Below are positions 22,753 to 32,358 of a stretch of 64,000 nucleotides of DNA, in pieces. This DNA is from Streptomyces sp. Root431 (GTDB lineage Bacteria; Actinomycetota; Actinomycetes; Streptomycetales; Streptomycetaceae). Numbering within the stretch: the stretch's first letter is position 1; the number at the start of each line of letters is the position of its first letter. The notes beneath the pieces are model-generated. The model did no database searches. It was given only the letters and a program-made list of their open reading frames with translations, and was not told the DNA's origin. The stretch is taken from assembly GCF_001426585.1 (NCBI RefSeq), contig NZ_LMEI01000010.1, positions 186,001 through 250,000 on the forward strand, written 5' to 3'. A program made the translations under genes and the position numbers.

Positions 22753-24024
22753 TCAGTCCACCGCCACAGGCACGCGGTGACCGATGCCACGTGCCGCGAC
22801 CCGGCTGGTCTCGCGCGGCTTGAGCCGCGACCGGAGGGCGAGGAGCGTGGCCAGGGCGAGGACGGTGCCCGCCATCGGCACCAGGAATCCGGCGCTCGAT
22901 CCCTGGGAGTCGGCGAGGCGGCCGGCGATCGTGACGGCCGCGGCCTGGCCGAGCGCGACGGCGCCCGTGAGCCAGGTGAAGGCCTCGGTACGGGACGACG
23001 CCGGGATCAGCGTCTCGACGATCGTGTAGCCGGTGATCAGGGCGGGGGCGATGCATAGACCCACGACCAGGCCCAGGGCGCCGAGGAGGAGCACCGAGTG
23101 CGCGGTCCACAGCAGGGAGGCCGCGACCGTGAGGCCGGCGTAGCCGAGGATCAGGCGGCGGCGGGGGCCGGTCTTCCAGGCGACGGCGCCCATCGCGATG
23201 CCCGCGAGCATGTTGCCGGCGGCGAAGATCCCGTACAGCAGGCCGTTGGCGCCGGGGTTGCCGATCTCCTCGGTGAAGGCGGTCAGGGAGACCTGCATGC
23301 CGCCGAAGACGGAGCCGATGCCGAGGAAGGCGACGATCAGGACGCGGACGCCGGGGATGGAGAGCGCCGAGCGGTGGGGGCCGGCGGCGGTGGCCGCGGA
23401 GATCCCGAACGGCGGCTGGGTGGCGCGCTGCGCGGCGAAGAACAGGCCGCCGACGAGGGTGAGGGCGGCCTCGGCGATCAGACCCGCGGCCGGGTGGACG
23501 CCGGTGCACAGGGCGGTCGCGAGGACGGGTCCGACGACGAAGGTGAACTCGTCGGTCACGGACTCGAAGGCCGCGGCCGTCGGCATCAGCGGCTTCCCGT
23601 CGAGCTTCGCCGCCCACCGGGCCCGAACCATCGGTCCGACCTGGGGGACGGAGGCGCCGGCGGGCACGGCGGCCAGGAACAGCGCCCAGAGCGGGGCGCC
23701 GGCCAGGGCGAGGACGACGAGCAGTACGACCGAGGCGGTGTGGACGAGGACGCCGGGGATCAGGACGGCGCGCTGGCCGTACCGGTCGGCGAGCTTGCCG
23801 CTCTGCGGGGCGAACAGCGCCATGGAGACGCCGGTGACGGCGGCGACGGCGCCGGCGCTGCCGAACGAGCCGGTGGTGTGCTGGACGAGCAGGACGATGC
23901 CGATGGTCAGCATCGCGAAGGGCTGCCGGGCGGCGAAGCCGGGGAGAAGGAAGGACAGCGCACCGGGGGTGCGCAGGAGCTGCCCGTAGCCGGGCCGCTT
24001 GTCCGAGATGACCGTGGACGCCAC
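22753..24024 (-). CDS. MFS transporter
   Basis: The 423-residue protein has about twelve membrane helices and the loop 2-3 motif G-K-L-A-D-R-Y-G-Q-R of the major facilitator family. The C-terminal tail is basic and short. Related Streptomyces proteins are drug or sugar-efflux-type MFS members, but nothing here fixes the substrate. It is followed by the CIRCE/FmdB unit on the same strand, with only 30 bp between its stop and the CIRCE element. Confidence 0.88.
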   Translation of the reverse strand: MASTVISDKRPGYGQLLRTPGALSFLLPGFAARQPFAMLTIGIVLLVQHTTGSFGSAGAVAAVTGVSMALFAPQSGKLADRYGQRAVLIPGVLVHTASVVLLVVLALAGAPLWALFLAAVPAGASVPQVGPMVRARWAAKLDGKPLMPTAAAFESVTDEFTFVVGPVLATALCTGVHPAAGLIAEAALTLVGGLFFAAQRATQPPFGISAATAAGPHRSALSIPGVRVLIVAFLGIGSVFGGMQVSLTAFTEEIGNPGANGLLYGIFAAGNMLAGIAMGAVAWKTGPRRRLILGYAGLTVAASLLWTAHSVLLLGALGLVVGLCIAPALITGYTIVETLIPASSRTEAFTWLTGAVALGQAAAVTIAGRLADSQGSSAGFLVPMAGTVLALATLLALRSRLKPRETSRVAARGIGHRVPVAVD

Positions 24025-24275
24025 GGTCCTGGCCTTTCTGCCGCCTGGTAGCGCGCCCCGGCACGGTGGTGCGGGTGTCGCCGAGAGCTGTCCTCATGCG
24101 CGTTACTGCGGTAGATACCGGGCCGGCCCCACTGCGGAGGGGCGCCTCGGCCGCCATACGGTCGCGCCAGCTCTGCGTCAGGCAGAGTTGGTTCGATCAG
24201 GTGTGCCTTCATGGTACAGGGAGGAGCGTCTTCCCGCCTGGGAAAACGCTCCCGCATCTGAATTAATGCCTGGGA
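24025..24275. other. Intergenic region, 251 bp, no gene seen
   Basis: This gap lies upstream of the MFS gene and downstream of the antiporter gene, both on the minus strand. It is relatively AT-rich near 24255-24290 (GAATTAATGCC, GGGATTAACC). It probably holds the MFS promoter. I see no hairpin or convincing small gene. Confidence 0.5.
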
Positions 24276-25856
24276 TTAACCGGATGTTTTCTTCTGCGGG
24301 CCGTCGCTGTGGCTGCCGGGGAGGTGGAAGCGCATCGCCGTGCCCGCGTGGGACGTGACCGCCGTCGCCCCGCCCGTGCCGAGCCAGCCGGCGAGCTTGC
24401 CGCCCTGGCCGACCGCCCGCAGGCGCCGCTCCGTGGCGTCCCGCACCGGATCGGTCGCGACGACGAGGAGCTCGTCGCCGCGGCGCAGGACGGTCGCGGG
24501 CCCCGGTACGAAGCTCTTCTCCTCGCGTACGACGAGGGTGACCGCCGCTCCGGCCGGCAGCCGCAGCTCCGCGACCTCGACGCCGTGCATCCGCGAGCCC
24601 TTGGGGATGGCGACGGAGAGCAGGTGTCCGCGCAGCCGCTCCAGGGGGGCCGATTCGACGCCGAGGTCGGCGGCCTCGGCCGAGTCGCCCAGCTTCAGCG
24701 CCTTCGCCAGCCAGGGCAGGGTCGGGCCCTGGACCAGGGTGTAGACGACGACGAGGACGAAGACGATGTTGAAGATCCGCTCGCTGCCCTCGATCTGCCC
24801 CACCATCGGGATGGTGGCGAGAATGATGGGGACGGCGCCGCGCAGGCCGGCCCAGGACATGAGGGCCTGCTCCTGCCAGGGGATCCGGAAGGGCGCCAGG
24901 CTGACGAGGACCTCCATGGGCCGCGCGATCACCGTCAGGACGAGGCCGATGACGACGGCGGGCCAGAAGTCGTGGACGAGCTCGTGCGGGGTGACGAGCA
25001 GGCCGAGCAGGACGAACATGCCGATCTGGGCGATCCAGCCGAGACCCTCGGCGAAGCCCCGGTTGGCGGGGGCGTGCGGCAGCTTGGCGTTGCCGAGGAC
25101 CATCGCGGCCAGGTAGACGGCGAGGAAGCCGGAGCCGTGGGCCAGCGCGCCGGCCGCGTACGCCACGACCGCGATGGCCATGACGGCGATCGGGTAGAGG
25201 CCGGAGGCGGGCAGGGCGACGTGGCGCAGTCCGTAGGCGCCGAGGAAGCCGACGGTGAGACCGACGGCGACGCCGATGGCCAGCTCCAGGGCGATCGTGC
25301 CGACGAGGACGTACCAGGCGTCGACCGGTCCGGCGGTGGAGAAGGCGACGACGAGGATGACGACGGGGGCGTCGTTGAAGCCGGACTCGGCCTCCAGGAC
25401 GCCGGTGACCCGGGACGGCAGCGGCACCTTGCGCAGGACGGAGAAGACCGCCGCGGCGTCGGTGGAGGAGACGACGGCGCCGATGATCAGCGCCTGCTGC
25501 CATTCCAGACCGACGAGGTAGTGGGCGGCCGTGGCCGTGATGCCGACGCTGACGGCGACGCCGACGGTGGAGAGGACGACCGCGGCCGGCAGGGCCGGCT
25601 TGATCTCCTTCCACTTCGTGCCGAGGCCACCCTCGGCGAGGATCACGACGAGGGCCGCGTAGCCGATGACCTGGGTCAGTTCCGCGTTGTCGAACGCGAC
25701 GTTGCCGATGCCGTCCTGCCCTATCGCGACCCCGATCCCGAGGTACAGCAACAGGCTGGGGAGCCCGCTCCGGGAGGAGATCCGGACGGCCGCGACGGCG
25801 ATCAGCAACACGAGGGAGCAGATGAGCAGGAGTTCGTTGAGCTGGTGGACAGTCAG
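24276..25856 (-). CDS. Potassium/proton antiporter, CPA family with RCK_C domain
   Basis: The protein has about twelve membrane helices with the CPA-type S-S-T-D-A-A-A-V and E-A-E-S-G-F-N-D-A-P motifs. A cytosolic RCK_C (TrkA-C) domain (about 400-480) follows, with E-L-R-L-P-A-G-A-A-V-T-L-V. This is the NhaP2/CvrA layout, exporting K+ for H+. I place the start at CTG 25856, giving 526 residues, because GGGGAAGGA sits 7-8 bases upstream and the first membrane helix is then whole. The first ordinary start codon, GTG 25811, would cut that helix in half. GTG 25811 (511 aa) is the conservative alternative. Confidence 0.88.
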   Translation of the reverse strand: MTVHQLNELLLICSLVLLIAVAAVRISSRSGLPSLLLYLGIGVAIGQDGIGNVAFDNAELTQVIGYAALVVILAEGGLGTKWKEIKPALPAAVVLSTVGVAVSVGITATAAHYLVGLEWQQALIIGAVVSSTDAAAVFSVLRKVPLPSRVTGVLEAESGFNDAPVVILVVAFSTAGPVDAWYVLVGTIALELAIGVAVGLTVGFLGAYGLRHVALPASGLYPIAVMAIAVVAYAAGALAHGSGFLAVYLAAMVLGNAKLPHAPANRGFAEGLGWIAQIGMFVLLGLLVTPHELVHDFWPAVVIGLVLTVIARPMEVLVSLAPFRIPWQEQALMSWAGLRGAVPIILATIPMVGQIEGSERIFNIVFVLVVVYTLVQGPTLPWLAKALKLGDSAEAADLGVESAPLERLRGHLLSVAIPKGSRMHGVEVAELRLPAGAAVTLVVREEKSFVPGPATVLRRGDELLVVATDPVRDATERRLRAVGQGGKLAGWLGTGGATAVTSHAGTAMRFHLPGSHSDGPQKKTSG

Positions 25857-26070
25857 TGGCCGATCCTTCCCCTCGCATGCAGCTGGATCGTTCCTCCAGC
25901 GGCCGACACTTCGTTACCTTACCTAATCTTTAACGTTTTCTTGACGCCGTCTTTGCGTCGGTCCGCTCATCAGTACGGTTCTCTTCCTGACACCGAGTCC
26001 GGGCCCTCCGGACGCTGCGCCTAAGGTTGCTCCCGTACTCCAGGACCACCCTGCCCCTCGAAGGACAGCG
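25857..26070. promoter_or_regulatory. Divergent promoter region antiporter / penicillin acylase
   Basis: This 214-bp region is AT-rich near 25912-25945. On the minus strand it contains TTAGGTAAGGTAAC, which resembles the first half of a DmdR/DtxR iron box. A possible -10, TAAGGT, for the acylase lies at 26022-26027. Neither is strong enough to name a regulator. Confidence 0.4.
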
Positions 26071-28821
26071 ATGCCCTCCAACACGACCGCGCCCCCCGCC
26101 AAGAAGAAAGGGCGGCGCGCCCGCCTGCTCCTCCTCGTCCTGGTCCTTGCGCTGGTCGCGGGCATCGGATTCGGCGGGTACTGGGGTGTCAGCACCGTCC
26201 GGGCCTCGTTCCCGCAGACCACCGGCGAGATCCGGCTCGACAGCCTCTCCGCCGACGTCGAGGTGAAGCGGGACGCGAACGGCGTCCCGCAGATCTACGC
26301 GGACAACGAGACGGACCTCTTCCGCGCCCAGGGCTACGTCCAGGCACAGGACCGCTTCTACGAGATGGACGTCCGGCGGCACGTGACCGCGGGCCGCCTC
26401 TCCGAGATGTTCGGCGAGAGCCAGGTCGAGACCGACTCCTTCCTCCGCACGCTCGGCTGGCGCCGGGTCGCGCAGGAGGAGTACGACAAGGTCCTGTCGG
26501 CCGAGACGAAGAAGTACCTCCAGGCCTACGCGGAGGGCGTCAACGCCTACCTGAAGGGCCGTGACCCGGCGGACGTCTCCGTCGAGTACGCGGCGCTGTC
26601 CTTCACCAACGACTACGCGATCGAGCCGTGGACGCCGGTCGACTCGGTGGCCTGGCTCAAGGCGATGGCCTGGGACCTGCGCGGCAACATGCAGGACGAG
26701 ATCGACCGCTCGCTGATGACGAGCCGGCTGAGCGCGAGCCAGATCAAGCAGCTGTACCCGGAGTACCCGTACGCGCTCCACCAGTCGATCCTCGACAAGG
26801 GAGCGGTCGACGGGTCGACCGGTTCCTTCGACCCGAAGGCCAAGCCCGGCGAGGGCGACGGGTCGACGACGGGCGACACCCCGGGCACCAACCCCACCGG
26901 CACCGGTTCCTCCAGCGGCAGCGGCGTGGACGCCCAGCTCAGCGGGCTCTCCGAGGTCCTCGACGGCATCCCCGCGCTCCTCGGCCCCAACGGCAACGGC
27001 ATCGGCTCGAACTCCTGGGTCGTGGCCGGCGAGAAGACGACCTCGGGCAAGCCTCTCCTGGCCAACGACCCGCACCTTTCGCCGCAGCTGCCGTCCCTCT
27101 GGTACCAGATGGGGCTGCACTGCCGCTCGGTCTCGGCGACCTGCCGCTACGACGTCGCCGGCTACACCTTCTCCGGCACGCCCGGTGTGATCATCGGACA
27201 CAACGACAAGATCGCCTGGGGTCTCACCAACCTCGGCGCCGACGTCACCGACCTCTACCTGGAGAAGATCGGCCCCGACGGCTACCTCGTCGACGGCAAG
27301 GTCAAGCCCTTCACGGTCCGCGACGAGGTCATCAAGGTGGCCGGCGGCGACGACCGGAAGATCACGGTCCGCTCCACCGAGCGCGGCCCGCTCGTCTCCG
27401 ACCGCTCCACCGAGCTGGAGAAGGTCGGCCAGAAGGCCCCCGTCGGCAACGCCGCCCCCGACCGCGGCACCGGCTACGGCGTCTCCCTCCAGTGGACCGC
27501 CCTCCAGCCCGGCAAGTCGATGGACGCGATCTTCGCGCTCGACCGCGCCAAGGACTTCACCACCTTCCGGGCCGCGGCCAAGAACTTCGAGGTCCCGTCC
27601 CAGAACCTGGTTTATGCCGACACCGCGGGCAGCATCGGCTACCAGTCCCCGGGCAAGATCCCGCAGCGCGCCAAGGGCGACGGCACCCTGCCGGCGCCGG
27701 GCTGGGACTCCACGTACAAGTGGAAGGGGTACATCCCCTTCGAGAAGCTGCCGTACGAGTACAACCCGGACCGCGGCTACATCGTCACCGCCAACCAGGC
27801 CGTGATCGACCAGAAGACCTACCCCGACCTGCTCACCAAGGACTGGGGCTACGGCTCGCGCAGCCAGCGGATCAACGACCTCATCGAGTCGAAGACCAAG
27901 GACGGCGGAAAGATCTCGCCGGACGACATGCGGACCATGCAGACGGACAACCGCAGCGAGATCGCGACCCTGCTCAACCCGCTCCTGCTGAAGGTCGACA
28001 TCTCCGACCCGTACGTCCGCGAGGCGCAGAAGCTCCTGGAGGGCTGGGACTACACCCAGGAGCCCGACTCGGCCGCCGCCGCCTACTTCAACGCGGTCTG
28101 GCGCAACGTCCTCAAGCTCGCCTTCGGCGACAAGCTGCCCAAGGAGCTGCGGGCCGAGGGCGACTGCATCAACGTGCTCCCGGCGGAGACCACCGGCCCG
28201 GTCGACGAGCAGAACAAGCTCGTGCGCGAGTGCGGCGAGCGCGACCCCGACTCGGCGCAGCCGGACGGCGGCGACCGCTGGTACGAGGTGGTCCGCCCGC
28301 TCCTCAAGCAGGAGAAGAGCGAGTGGTGGACGACCCCGGGCGACCGCCTGGACGCGGCCACCGAGACCCGCGACCAGCTGCTCGCCCGGGCCATGAAGGA
28401 CGCGCGCTGGGAGCTGACCGCCAAGCTCGGCAAGGACATCTCCACCTGGAGCTGGGGCCGGCTGCACCAGCTGACCCTGAAGAACCAGACGCTCGGCACC
28501 GCCGGGCCGGGCTTCGTGCAGCAGCTCCTCAACCGCGGCCCGTGGAACCTGGGCGGCGGCGAGGCGGCCGTCGACGCGACCGGCTGGAACGCGGCCGGCG
28601 GTTACGAGGTCATCTGGGTGCCGTCGATGCGGATGGTGGTCAACGTCGGTGACTGGGACAAGTCCCGGTGGGTCAACCTGACCGGGGCCTCCGGCCACGC
28701 CTTCGCCGACCACTACACCGACCAGACGGACACCTGGGCCAGGGGCGAGCTCTACGACTGGGCCTACGGCAAGGCGGCGGTGGACGCGTCGACGAAGGAC
28801 ACGCTGATCCTGAAGCCCTAA
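26071..28821 (+). CDS. Penicillin acylase family protein (Ntn hydrolase)
   Basis: The 916-residue precursor has a lysine-rich N-terminus and one membrane helix (about 20-42), so it is anchored or exported. The alpha-chain region (50-255) has the family block D-x-x-G-V-P-Q-I-Y-A. A Gly/Ser/Thr/Pro-rich linker (about 258-292) precedes the catalytic Ser313 in G-I-G-S-N-S-W-V-V-A-G, where autocleavage would free the Ser as N-terminal nucleophile. The beta chain continues to the end. Family members hydrolyse penicillins, cephalosporins or N-acyl homoserine lactones; the true substrate here is unknown. Its stop overlaps the stop of the convergent cyclo-ligase gene by 4 bp. Confidence 0.93.
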   Translation: MPSNTTAPPAKKKGRRARLLLLVLVLALVAGIGFGGYWGVSTVRASFPQTTGEIRLDSLSADVEVKRDANGVPQIYADNETDLFRAQGYVQAQDRFYEMDVRRHVTAGRLSEMFGESQVETDSFLRTLGWRRVAQEEYDKVLSAETKKYLQAYAEGVNAYLKGRDPADVSVEYAALSFTNDYAIEPWTPVDSVAWLKAMAWDLRGNMQDEIDRSLMTSRLSASQIKQLYPEYPYALHQSILDKGAVDGSTGSFDPKAKPGEGDGSTTGDTPGTNPTGTGSSSGSGVDAQLSGLSEVLDGIPALLGPNGNGIGSNSWVVAGEKTTSGKPLLANDPHLSPQLPSLWYQMGLHCRSVSATCRYDVAGYTFSGTPGVIIGHNDKIAWGLTNLGADVTDLYLEKIGPDGYLVDGKVKPFTVRDEVIKVAGGDDRKITVRSTERGPLVSDRSTELEKVGQKAPVGNAAPDRGTGYGVSLQWTALQPGKSMDAIFALDRAKDFTTFRAAAKNFEVPSQNLVYADTAGSIGYQSPGKIPQRAKGDGTLPAPGWDSTYKWKGYIPFEKLPYEYNPDRGYIVTANQAVIDQKTYPDLLTKDWGYGSRSQRINDLIESKTKDGGKISPDDMRTMQTDNRSEIATLLNPLLLKVDISDPYVREAQKLLEGWDYTQEPDSAAAAYFNAVWRNVLKLAFGDKLPKELRAEGDCINVLPAETTGPVDEQNKLVRECGERDPDSAQPDGGDRWYEVVRPLLKQEKSEWWTTPGDRLDAATETRDQLLARAMKDARWELTAKLGKDISTWSWGRLHQLTLKNQTLGTAGPGFVQQLLNRGPWNLGGGEAAVDATGWNAAGGYEVIWVPSMRMVVNVGDWDKSRWVNLTGASGHAFADHYTDQTDTWARGELYDWAYGKAAVDASTKDTLILKP

Positions 28822-29426
28822 GGGGCCACGGGGAATCGGGTGACTCCCTCGGGGGTCACCACCGCGTGTACGGGGTGGTCGTGCGGTTCCTCCGGGACCC
28901 GGGCGACCACCTCGTCCGCGTACAGGAGCACCACCAGGGCCGGGTCGGCGCCCGCCTTCGCGAGCCGGGCGAGGACCCGGTCGTACGAGCCGCCGCCCCG
29001 CCCGAGCCGCATCCCGCGCGCGTCGACCGCGAGGCCCGGCAGCAGGACGGCGTCGGCGGCGCAGACGGCCTCGGGGCCGAGGCGGGGGCCGACCGGTTCG
29101 AGAAGTCCGCGGCCGGCCTTCGCGAGCCGCTCCGGACCTTCGTACGAGGCCCAGTCCAGGTCGTTGTCGGGCAGCAGTACGGGGAGCAGGACCCGCACCC
29201 CGCGCGCGTGCAGCGCGTCGAGCAGTGCGCGCGTGCCGGGCTCGCGGCCCACGGAGACGTAGGCGGCGACGGTGGACGCCTCGGCGAGCTCGGGCAGTTC
29301 CACTCCCCGGCGGGCGAGGGAGGCGGCCGTGTGCGCGAGGGATTCGGCACTCAGTGCGGCTCGGGCGGCCAGAAGTCGACTGCGCAGCAGGGCTTTTTCG
29401 GACAACTCGGGTGCCTCGGGTGTCAT
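28818..29426 (-). CDS. 5-formyltetrahydrofolate cyclo-ligase
   Basis: The 202-residue enzyme converts 5-formyl-THF to 5,10-methenyl-THF using ATP. The conserved K-A-L-L-R-S-R-L-L-A-A-R N-terminus and the L-G-R-G-G-G-S-Y-D-R nucleotide/folate loop are present. P-G-L-A-V-D-A-R-G-M-R precedes that loop. ATG at 29426 follows GAGG with five bases between; GTG at 29447 is an alternative that adds seven residues. It ends tail-to-tail inside the acylase stop and is divergent from galU. Confidence 0.92.
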   Translation of the reverse strand: MTPEAPELSEKALLRSRLLAARAALSAESLAHTAASLARRGVELPELAEASTVAAYVSVGREPGTRALLDALHARGVRVLLPVLLPDNDLDWASYEGPERLAKAGRGLLEPVGPRLGPEAVCAADAVLLPGLAVDARGMRLGRGGGSYDRVLARLAKAGADPALVVLLYADEVVARVPEEPHDHPVHAVVTPEGVTRFPVAP

Positions 29427-29530
29427 GACGGCCTCATCTGAATTCACGAAAGTCTCTCAACTGTCTTTATGTGGATGAAGTTAATCGAAGCCACATCTTT
29501 CTCTCATTCCGAACGACTAAGGTGCACCTC
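29427..29530. promoter_or_regulatory. Divergent promoter region cyclo-ligase / galU
   Basis: This is a notably AT-rich 104-bp region for this genome (for example TCTTTATGTGGATGAAGTTA). It must hold promoters for both genes. I could not align a confident -35/-10 pair. Confidence 0.45.
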
Positions 29531-30442
29531 ATGAATCAGTCGCTCCCCAGGCTCGGCCGGATCAGCAAGGCTGTCATCCCGGCCGCCGGCCTCGGCACCC
29601 GCTTCCTCCCGGCGACCAAGGCGACGCCGAAGGAGATGCTGCCGGTCGTCGACAAGCCGGCCATCCAGTACGTCGTCGAGGAGGCCGTCGCGGCCGGCCT
29701 CTCGGACGTTCTGATGATCACCGGCCGCAACAAGCGTCCCCTGGAGGACCACTTCGACCGGAACTACGAGCTGGAGGAAGCTCTGATCCGGAAGGGCGAC
29801 GACGAGCGCCTCTCCAAGGTCCAGGAGTCCAGCGACCTCGCCACCATGCACTACGTGCGCCAGGGTGCCCCGCGCGGCCTCGGCCACGCCGTGCTGTGCG
29901 CGGCCCCGCACGTCGGCGACCAGCCCTTCGCGGTGCTCCTCGGCGACGACCTGATCGACCCCCGGGACCCGCTCCTGTCGCGGATGGTGGAGGTCCAGGA
30001 GCGCGAGGGCGGCAGCGTGATCGCGCTGATGGAGGTCGAGCCCTCGCAGATCCATCTGTACGGCTGCGCGGCCGTCGAGGCGACCGACGACGCGGACGTG
30101 GTGCGGGTGACGGACCTGGTCGAGAAGCCGGAGCCGGCGGAGGCGCCCAGCAACTACGCGATCATCGGCCGCTATGTGCTGGATCCGGCCGTCTTCGGGA
30201 TGCTGCGCGAGACCGAGCCGGGCCGCGGCGGCGAGATCCAGCTGACCGATGCCCTGCAGAAACTGGCCTCCGACGAGAAGATCGGCGGGCCGGTGCACGG
30301 CGTCGTGTTCAAGGGGCGCCGCTATGACACCGGTGACCGCGGGGACTATCTGCGTGCCATTGTCAGACTCGCGTGCGAACGTGAAGATCTGGGACCGGAC
30401 TTCCGGGCCTGGCTCCGGAGGTATGTCAGCGAGGAGATGTAG
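29531..30442 (+). CDS. galU: UTP-glucose-1-phosphate uridylyltransferase
   Basis: The 303-residue enzyme makes UDP-glucose for cell-envelope glycans, trehalose and glycogen precursors. The nucleotide loop A-A-G-L-G-T-R-F-L-P-A-T-K is at about 17-29 and the K-E-M-L-P-V-V-D-K-P segment follows. The L-L-G-D-D metal site and G-G-E-I-Q-L-T-D-A are also in place. ATG at 29531 follows AAGGTG; a longer frame from 29471 is AT-rich and unlikely to be coding. It is the first gene of a run continuing into moeA 4 bp downstream. Confidence 0.96.
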   Translation: MNQSLPRLGRISKAVIPAAGLGTRFLPATKATPKEMLPVVDKPAIQYVVEEAVAAGLSDVLMITGRNKRPLEDHFDRNYELEEALIRKGDDERLSKVQESSDLATMHYVRQGAPRGLGHAVLCAAPHVGDQPFAVLLGDDLIDPRDPLLSRMVEVQEREGGSVIALMEVEPSQIHLYGCAAVEATDDADVVRVTDLVEKPEPAEAPSNYAIIGRYVLDPAVFGMLRETEPGRGGEIQLTDALQKLASDEKIGGPVHGVVFKGRRYDTGDRGDYLRAIVRLACEREDLGPDFRAWLRRYVSEEM

Positions 30443-30446
30443 GACC

Positions 30447-31814
30447 TTGAGCAGCAGCGCGGCACCGTCGCCGTCGGGCGAGCACGGCGATGTCCATGAC
30501 CACGAGCACGGCCCGGCGGACCCCTGCGCGGGTCCGGCCCGCGGTCTCTGGTCGGTGGACGAGCACCTGGCCGACATCCTCGCGACGGTCGGCCCGCTCG
30601 AACCCATCGAGCTCCAACTCCTCGACGCGCAGGGCTGTGTCCTCGTCGAGGACGTGACGGTGCCGGTCGCGCTGCCGCCCTTCGACAACAGCTCCATGGA
30701 CGGGTACGCGGTGCGGGTCGCCGATGTCGCCGGTGCCACCGAGGAGTTCCCCGCCGTCCTCACGGTCATCGGCGACGTCGCCGCCGGTGACGGCGGGCTG
30801 CCGACCGTCGGCCCCGGAGAGGCCGCCCGGATCATGACGGGCGCCCCGCTGCCGCCCGGCGCCGAGGCCGTCGTCCCCGTCGAGTGGACCGACGGCGGTA
30901 CGGGCGGGGGCGCGGCCACCGGCATGCACGCCGCCAGCACCGCCCCGGAGGGCGCGCGCGGCGAGGTGCGGGTGCACCGGTCCGCCGAGGCCCGGGCGCA
31001 CGTCCGCGCGCGCGGCAGCGACGTACGGGCCGGGGAGCTCGCCCTCGCGGCGGGCACGGTCCTCGGTCCGCCGCAGATCGGCCTGCTCGCCGCGATCGGC
31101 CGGGGCACGGTGCGGGTCCGTCCCCGCCCGCGGGTGGTCGTGATCTCCACCGGCAGCGAGCTGGTCCAGCCCGGCGAGCCGCTGGGCGAGGGCCAGATCC
31201 ACGACTCCAACAGCTTCGCGCTGGCCGCGGCCGCGCGGGACGCCGGCGCCCTCGCCTACCGGGTGGGGGCCGTCACCGACGACGCCGAGACGCTGCGGGC
31301 CACGATCGAGGACCAGCTCATCCGGGCGGACCTGATCGTGACGACGGGCGGGGTGAGCGTCGGCGCGTACGACGTGGTGAAGGAGGCGCTGACCGCCGAC
31401 GGGCAGGTCGACTTCCGGAAGCTGGCCATGCAGCCGGGCAAGCCGCAGGGCTTCGGCGCGGTCGGCGCCGAGCAGATCCCGCTGCTCGCGCTGCCGGGCA
31501 ACCCGGTCTCGTCGTACGTCTCCTTCGAGCTGTTCGTCCGGCCCGCGATCCGGGCCCTGATGGGCGTCGAGCACCTCCACAGACCCACGGTCCGGGCGGT
31601 CCTCGTCGCCGACAAGGCCCTCTCGTCGCCGGCCGGCCGCCGGCAGTTCCTCCGGGGGACGTACGACGCGGAGGCGGGCACCGTCACTCCGGTGGGCGGC
31701 GCCGGCTCGCACCTCATCGCGGCCCTCGCGCACGCGGACTGCCTGCTCGTGGTCCCGGAGGAGGCGGACGGCGTGGAGCCGGGCAGCGAGCTGGAAGTGG
31801 TCCTCCTCGGCTGA
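30447..31814 (+). CDS. moeA: Molybdopterin molybdotransferase MoeA / gephyrin-like Glp
   Basis: The 455-residue protein inserts molybdate into adenylated molybdopterin. It has P-P-F-D-N-S-S-M-D-G-Y-A, the R-I-M-T-G-A-P-L-P block, T-G-S-E-L and T-T-G-G-V-S-V-G with the C-terminal G-N-P-V-S-S-Y. The start is TTG 30447, four bases after the galU stop; GAGGAG precedes it. In corynebacteria the gephyrin-like paralogue Glp also works in cell division by binding the membrane receptor GlpR. Here a GlpR/SepX-type gene lies four genes downstream, so this copy is a candidate Glp. Both roles remain possible. Confidence 0.93.
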   Translation: MSSSAAPSPSGEHGDVHDHEHGPADPCAGPARGLWSVDEHLADILATVGPLEPIELQLLDAQGCVLVEDVTVPVALPPFDNSSMDGYAVRVADVAGATEEFPAVLTVIGDVAAGDGGLPTVGPGEAARIMTGAPLPPGAEAVVPVEWTDGGTGGGAATGMHAASTAPEGARGEVRVHRSAEARAHVRARGSDVRAGELALAAGTVLGPPQIGLLAAIGRGTVRVRPRPRVVVISTGSELVQPGEPLGEGQIHDSNSFALAAAARDAGALAYRVGAVTDDAETLRATIEDQLIRADLIVTTGGVSVGAYDVVKEALTADGQVDFRKLAMQPGKPQGFGAVGAEQIPLLALPGNPVSSYVSFELFVRPAIRALMGVEHLHRPTVRAVLVADKALSSPAGRRQFLRGTYDAEAGTVTPVGGAGSHLIAALAHADCLLVVPEEADGVEPGSELEVVLLG

Positions 31815-31872
31815 GGGGGCGAGGGTGGGGGTACGGTGTCGTCCCCATACAGCGACCGGGAGTGTCACGGCC

Positions 31873-32358
31873 ATGAGCACGCAGCAAGGTCTCACCCACA
31901 TCGACGAGGCGGGTGCGGCCCGCATGGTCGACGTCTCCGCGAAGGACGTCACGGCCCGCACCGCGCGGGCCAGCGGGCGGGTCCTCGTCTCGCCGCGCGT
32001 GATCGAGCTGCTGCGCGGCGAGGGCGTCCCGAAGGGCGACGCGCTCGCGACCGCCCGCATCGCCGGGATCATGGGCGCCAAGAAGACCCCCGACCTCATC
32101 CCGCTCTGCCACCCGCTGGCGGTCTCGGGCGTCACCCTGGACCTGGCGGTCACGGACGAGGCGGTCGAGATCCTGGCGACCGTGAAGACCACGGACCGCA
32201 CGGGCGTCGAGATGGAGGCCCTGACGGCGGTCTCCGTGGCGGCCCTGACGGTCGTCGACATGGTGAAGGCGGTCGACAAGGGCGCGGTCATCTCCGACGT
32301 ACGGGTGGAGGAGAAGACGGGCGGAAAGTCGGGCCACTGGACGCGGAGCGGGTCGTGA
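31873..32358 (+). CDS. moaC: Cyclic pyranopterin monophosphate synthase MoaC
   Basis: The 161-residue enzyme completes the first step of molybdenum-cofactor synthesis from the MoaA product. It has A-R-M-V-D-V-S-A-K, the G-I-M-G-A-K-K-T block, P-L-C-H-P-L and the catalytic V-K-T-T-D-R-T-G-V-E-M-E-A-L segment. ATG at 31873 was chosen over an upstream GTG at 31825. MoaC is expected to be hexameric and cytosolic. It overlaps the next gene by GTGA. Confidence 0.96.
   Translation: MSTQQGLTHIDEAGAARMVDVSAKDVTARTARASGRVLVSPRVIELLRGEGVPKGDALATARIAGIMGAKKTPDLIPLCHPLAVSGVTLDLAVTDEAVEILATVKTTDRTGVEMEALTAVSVAALTVVDMVKAVDKGAVISDVRVEEKTGGKSGHWTRSGS

Noticed and set aside
25912..25926. TTAGGTAAGGTAAC on the minus strand as a DmdR/DtxR iron box
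   Set aside because: Only the first half fits; the second palindromic half is absent and no iron gene is adjacent.
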